64,000 nt of DNA, taken from Glossina fuscipes (lineage: Eukaryota; Arthropoda; Insecta; Diptera; Glossinidae). The notes beneath the pieces were generated by a model that worked only from the letters and a program-made list of their open reading frames with translations, was not told the origin of the DNA and made no database searches. A program made the translations under genes and the position numbers. The stretch's first letter is position 1, and the number at the start of each line of letters is the position of its first letter. Shown piece after piece: positions 60,427 through 64,000 of the stretch. The stretch lies in NCBI RefSeq assembly GCF_014805625.2, contig NW_023998547.1, positions 281,186 through 345,185 on the forward strand, written 5' to 3'.

Positions 60427-61932
60427 TCATTTCCGGAGAAATACCTGATTAGGTGGCCGCCGTATATCATCATCGATTGTAACGTTTGGTTCAGTCGGAA
60501 GCAAAGTAATAAATGTTGTTGTAATCCAGTGACCGATACTTCTCTCCCGGCAATCAGTTATTGTAGATATAGTGCGCCTTAGTAGATTGATCTCTTCTTG
60601 GTTAAAAGCAAAATTGCGATCATTGTACTTGGTGAATAGAGCCGTGGCTGATCCACGATTCGTGCTTATCTCTTCTCGCCGTGCCTGGATTGCAGCTGCT
60701 TCTGGTCCCCCCTGTGCAATAATGGCTTCTGCGACCATTCCAACATCTGCAATTAACTTTTTGGCTAATGATGCACCATGTCTATTGCCCAAATAAATTA
60801 TTGCAATATTGATGGCTGCATGTGTTAATGACCCTGGGCTCAGAAAGTTGGAACGTTGAGACCTCTGCATTCCGAACAATGCGCCCACTCCATAAATCAC
60901 TGTATGCAAGGTTTTATTTGCTGTTGCGCAGTAAGGGCTCTTTGTACATAAGCGAAGAGTTTGACAGTATGGCAAATATGATTTGATTGTTCAAAATTCT
61001 TCTAAGTGTGTCTCAAAGATTATCTGATGTATGTCCAACTCCATTTGGGCGTGGAATGTCCACTCGATAAAATCGTATATTCCTTTGTAAGCCAGCAAAT
61101 TGGAGATATATATTAGATCTGTATACGTCTCCATACCAAAGTATCGAGGTACAGCAGAGCCTATTTTCATAAAAGAATAGTCTGATTCCCCAGTTAATTC
61201 TAAATATAAGTCTAGAGCGGCCATTAAGAAAATCACTTTCTCATTGTTGGCTAATGAATCAAATCGATTGTGATATTGCAATTCTTTATACGGAGGGATA
61301 TTACCTACTTTTGATGCTATTACATTATTCATCCTGTCTAAAAGAGTTTGTCTATAATCAGGGGCTGTTCGAGACAGCCGAAATGCGCACCCGACTTGTG
61401 CTAGAAGCCACAAGTCATCCCGTTCAGTCAGGTTGATAGCCACTCCGGAATCTGCCATCGATAAAGCCTCTCCCCTTACTTGCACATCAACATAATTAAG
61501 GGGTGTTCGTTACCCAGAAGCTACATAGACTCCATAGCTCCTCCATTCTTTATCTGTTGTGACTTTCATTCGTGAAAATGCAACGGCTATATACTTAGCA
61601 AAACCCCCAAGACAGACAAGGGCATTTCGCTCATGATGATGTAGAAATTCATAAGCGCACAATCGTAGGCGTTCCGTTCCGGAAGTGTAATTGGGCAAAG
61701 ACACCTGGGGTTTTCCTGAGGTTGCATCTCTGTTCTTATGTGGATAATCTACTGGCTTCTCCTCAATAAGTTTTGGCACTAACAAATAGTCTCCATGTGT
61801 TACGGAGAACAATGCAACATAATTATGCGGTTTATTGAGACATGATCCATCTGGTGCACGTTGGAAGTTATTTATTGCTGCTTCTGCAGGGTTATTCTCT
61901 AATAGATTTCCTTGGTTCTCCTGGTTATTCAT
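60427..61932 (-). pseudogene. Endogenous viral element, negative-strand RNA virus nucleoprotein-like
   Basis: One continuous frame of about 500 codons from an ATG at 61932 to a TGA at 60427 is interrupted only by TAA at 61510-61512 and TGA at 60991-60993. There are no frameshifts. Base and codon use are less AT-rich than the surroundings. The protein is alpha-helical with an overall look of a Mononegavirales-type nucleoprotein. Patches include KPHNYVALFSVTHGDYLLVP, ERDDLWLLAQVGCAF and RYFGMETYTDLIYISNLLAY. I recognise this as a gestalt, not from a diagnostic motif, so the family is uncertain (rhabdo-, xinmo-, lispi- or nyami-like are all possible). No polymerase, glycoprotein or long terminal repeat is near. 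Two stops imply loss of function, unless shorter pieces are used. Confidence 0.55.
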
Positions 61933-63323
61933 TTATTTTATACTATTTATCAAATTTATGAATGTAAGGCCGATAGCCTTAGATGCTAGTGCTTTTAAGA
62001 GTTTTAGTCTTAGAATTTATTTCTCTGGCGAAATTAATAATAATAATAACAATAATATGAATGTAATTTGTGCACACCACCATTGGAATATACGCATATA
62101 CATATAAGGTGACCAGAATTTTTTTAGGAATGTTTCTAGTGATAAAAAAGTTTGCGACTTTGATATTGGATTAAGATATACATTTAATTTAAGTTCAATT
62201 TTTTTATCTGGTCGACTTTTAAAATCTTACATGAGTTCAAAATGATACACATAAGCTTGTACGAGAGTATTACATGCTAAGTAAATCATTATTTCTATAA
62301 TGAATATTATAGATACTTTTCTGGTAGATAATTGTTAAAGTTTATGTGCCCCAACTTACGCTCAATTCACCAATAACGAAAAACTAATAGGAGCTAAACA
62401 AATCTCGAAAAGGAAAATTGCATTTTCCATATCCAAAGAGGCAAGGTTGGTCACCTTAATATATATAAAAGTTGCTTTTTCGTGCACAAACCTATATGTT
62501 TCTGTTTCATGTTTGTGAACTATGGAAATTTCATAAGAACATTCCGGAATATAAAGTAATTCAAAATAACAATGCACGCGTTGTAGCATTTATATATACC
62601 TAAATACGTCTTTACAAGTATTGTGAGAATATATAATTTTAATCATTTTTTTTCGGTTTTCCTATTAATTCATATTTTAACCAAGAAAATCGCATTTGTT
62701 CGCAAATATTTCATTTATTTTTATAATTACTAATTTTTCCAAATCGTTAAAAAGTAAGAGAAAAGATTGTTTACAAGAGCATATTGCTTTTTAAGCTGTT
62801 AAGAGAGAAGAGAAACTCTTTCTCTAGCTCTCTAATTTATTTTTAGATCTCTCTAATTGTTGTTGTATGTGTGAGACATGTCCTCTAACATGAGAATTAC
62901 TCAAAATTAAGTTATTTCTCATAATGGAATTGCATCATTTTTCATGCTTGCATACATATGAATACTTTATTAGAACATTTTGGAATGCGAATCGATTGCA
63001 GCTAAATTTATAACAAAAATATTATTTGTATGCACTTACATACCCTTTTACAGAATTTGCGAGAAAACATAATGTCACCTCATCATAATTTATATATTCA
63101 TATAGCTTTTAGAAGTAATTTTTAGCCAAAAAGGTGTTGCATTTTTTCATGTGTTTGTTTATGCTTGATTTCAAAGCGTTAAACGCGGAGAGAAAAAACA
63201 CATATGCATTTATAGTGGTATATGTCTCTCTCATCAATTTATGCGCATAGTATTTCTCCGTTATTTTATTTGTCTGCCGTATTTAAGAGATAAAGCAATT
63301 ATTATTAATCATACTTCTACAAC
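61933..63323. other. Upstream region between viral relic and Hsp70
   Basis: AT-rich. GAGAG/CTCTC clusters, candidate GAGA-factor sites, lie at about 62802-62853 and near 63188-63195 and 63226-63232. GAGA sites are typical of fly Hsp70 promoters, though these are rather far upstream. No gene is supported. Confidence 0.45.
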
Positions 63324-63338
63324 TTTCAAGACATTTCT
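63324..63338 (+). promoter_or_regulatory. Heat-shock element upstream of Hsp70
   Basis: Three alternating 5-base units (TTC, GAC, TTC at 63325, 63330 and 63335) fit nTTCnnGAAnnTTCn with one mismatch. The site is about 55 bases upstream of the TATA box. Confidence 0.45.
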
Positions 63339-63388
63339 ACGCGAACTCTCTAGTACATTCGATTGTGTTGGTGACTGAACGCCTTTTC

Positions 63389-63395
63389 TATAAAA
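63389..63395 (+). promoter_or_regulatory. TATA box of Hsp70
   Basis: TATAAAA followed by GCAGCC. This predicts initiation near 63420 and a 5' UTR of about 130 bases before the ATG at 63548. Confidence 0.7.
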
Positions 63396-63547
63396 GCAGC
63401 CAACAATCGAAATTTTTTCATTATTCATACAAAAATTGAAGTGAGAAGACTTGTGAAAATATTTTGAAGCTGAGAAGCTTGTGAATTTCTAAAGTATAAA
63501 GTGAAACGTATAATTGCAGATTCAATAAATAACAAACACAAAACAAA

Positions 63548-64000
63548 ATGGTGGCAATTGGAATTGATTTGGGAACAACGTATTCGTGTGTTGGTGTATT
63601 TCAACATGGCAAAGTGGAAATCATCGCAAATGATCAAGGTAATCGTACAACACCCAGTTACGTGGCATTTACGGACACAGAACGCCTCATTGGTGATGCA
63701 GCAAAAAATCAAGTCGCCATGAATCCTAAGAATACAGTTTTTGATGCAAAACGTTTAATTGGTCGCAAATATGATGACTCAAAAATTCAAGAAGATATCA
63801 AACATTGGCCGTTCAAAGTGATTAGTGACGGTGGTAAACCGAAAATTTCCGTTGAGTTTAAAGCAGAGCAGAAATGCTTTGCACCGGAAGAAATTAGTTC
63901 TATGATATTGACGAAGATGAAAGAAACTGCCGAGGCCTACTTAGGTCACACAGTCAAAGATGCGGTAGTCACGGTACCAGCATATTTCAACGATTCGCAG
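63548..64000 (+). CDS. Hsp70/Hsp68 chaperone, 5' part (runs off the window)
   Basis: The first 151 codons are present, open to the window edge. The product begins [20 protein letters not shown] and keeps canonical Hsp70 positions ([57 protein letters not shown]). It acts as an ATP-driven cytosolic chaperone. It is preceded by a TATA box and a heat-shock element, so it is probably the heat-inducible gene of the pair. It lies in divergent (head-to-head) orientation to the altered paralogue 6.4 kb away. From memory, Hsp68 occupies the syntenic Drosophila region, so this may be its orthologue. The C-terminus cannot be judged. Confidence 0.95.
   Translation, partial: MVAIGIDLGTTYSCVGVFQHGKVEIIANDQGNRTTPSYVAFTDTERLIGDAAKNQVAMNPKNTVFDAKRLIGRKYDDSKIQEDIKHWPFKVISDGGKPKISVEFKAEQKCFAPEEISSMILTKMKETAEAYLGHTVKDAVVTVPAYFNDSQ

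Overview
The window looks like nuclear DNA of a higher (cyclorrhaphous) fly. It is very AT-rich, genes have introns, intergenic DNA is full of microsatellites and decayed transposons, and there are two 100-base assembly gaps (9453-9552 and 35366-35465). The proteins are closest, from memory, to Drosophila genes that sit together on chromosome arm 3R (Rox8, Hsp68, spastin, Atg6 and others, around 95D-96A). The composition and divergence would suit a tsetse fly (Glossina) or a relative; that genus assignment is inference.

Layout. 1-1090: decayed mariner transposon. 2630-3395: long GA-rich polypurine tract. 3914-5590: single-exon membrane protein with a carbamoyl-phosphate-synthase-like (pre-ATP-grasp) region. 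5.6-12 kb: repeats, one gap, a LINE remnant. 12084-15175: RNFT-type membrane RING ubiquitin ligase with a small opposite-strand ORF in its second intron, converging on an ARL6IP4-like gene (15402-15824). 16-23 kb: mostly empty. 23254-26189: Rox8 (TIA-1-type RNA-binding protein). 28-35.9 kb: desert. 35916-44460 is a compact cluster: spastin (-) and mRpL11 (+) are divergent, mRpL11 converges on RRP36 (-), RRP36 and SDE2 (+) are divergent, and SDE2 converges on Atg6 (-, to 46017). 46.5-48.3 kb: mosaic of pseudogene fragments (Smu1, mRpL11). 48901-50211: phosphatidylserine decarboxylase. 52.8-64 kb: heat-shock neighbourhood, with three rhodanese-domain paralogues, a strongly divergent Hsp70 paralogue (-), an endogenous nucleoprotein-like viral element (-), and the 5' end of a canonical Hsp70/Hsp68 gene (+) running off the right edge.

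The genes are mainly housekeeping: splicing and RNA metabolism (Rox8, ARL6IP4, SDE2), ribosome production (mRpL11, RRP36), membranes and organelles (spastin, Atg6, PISD, RNFT) and stress response (Hsp70 pair). The most unusual items are: the Hsp70 paralogue with an altered interdomain linker and an in-frame stop just before a degenerate C-terminal tail; a secreted-type exon that can splice in frame into a rhodanese gene; the viral nucleoprotein relic broken by only two stop codons; and the Smu1/mRpL11 fragment mosaic. All exon boundaries were placed by eye from splice consensus, reading frame and family similarity.
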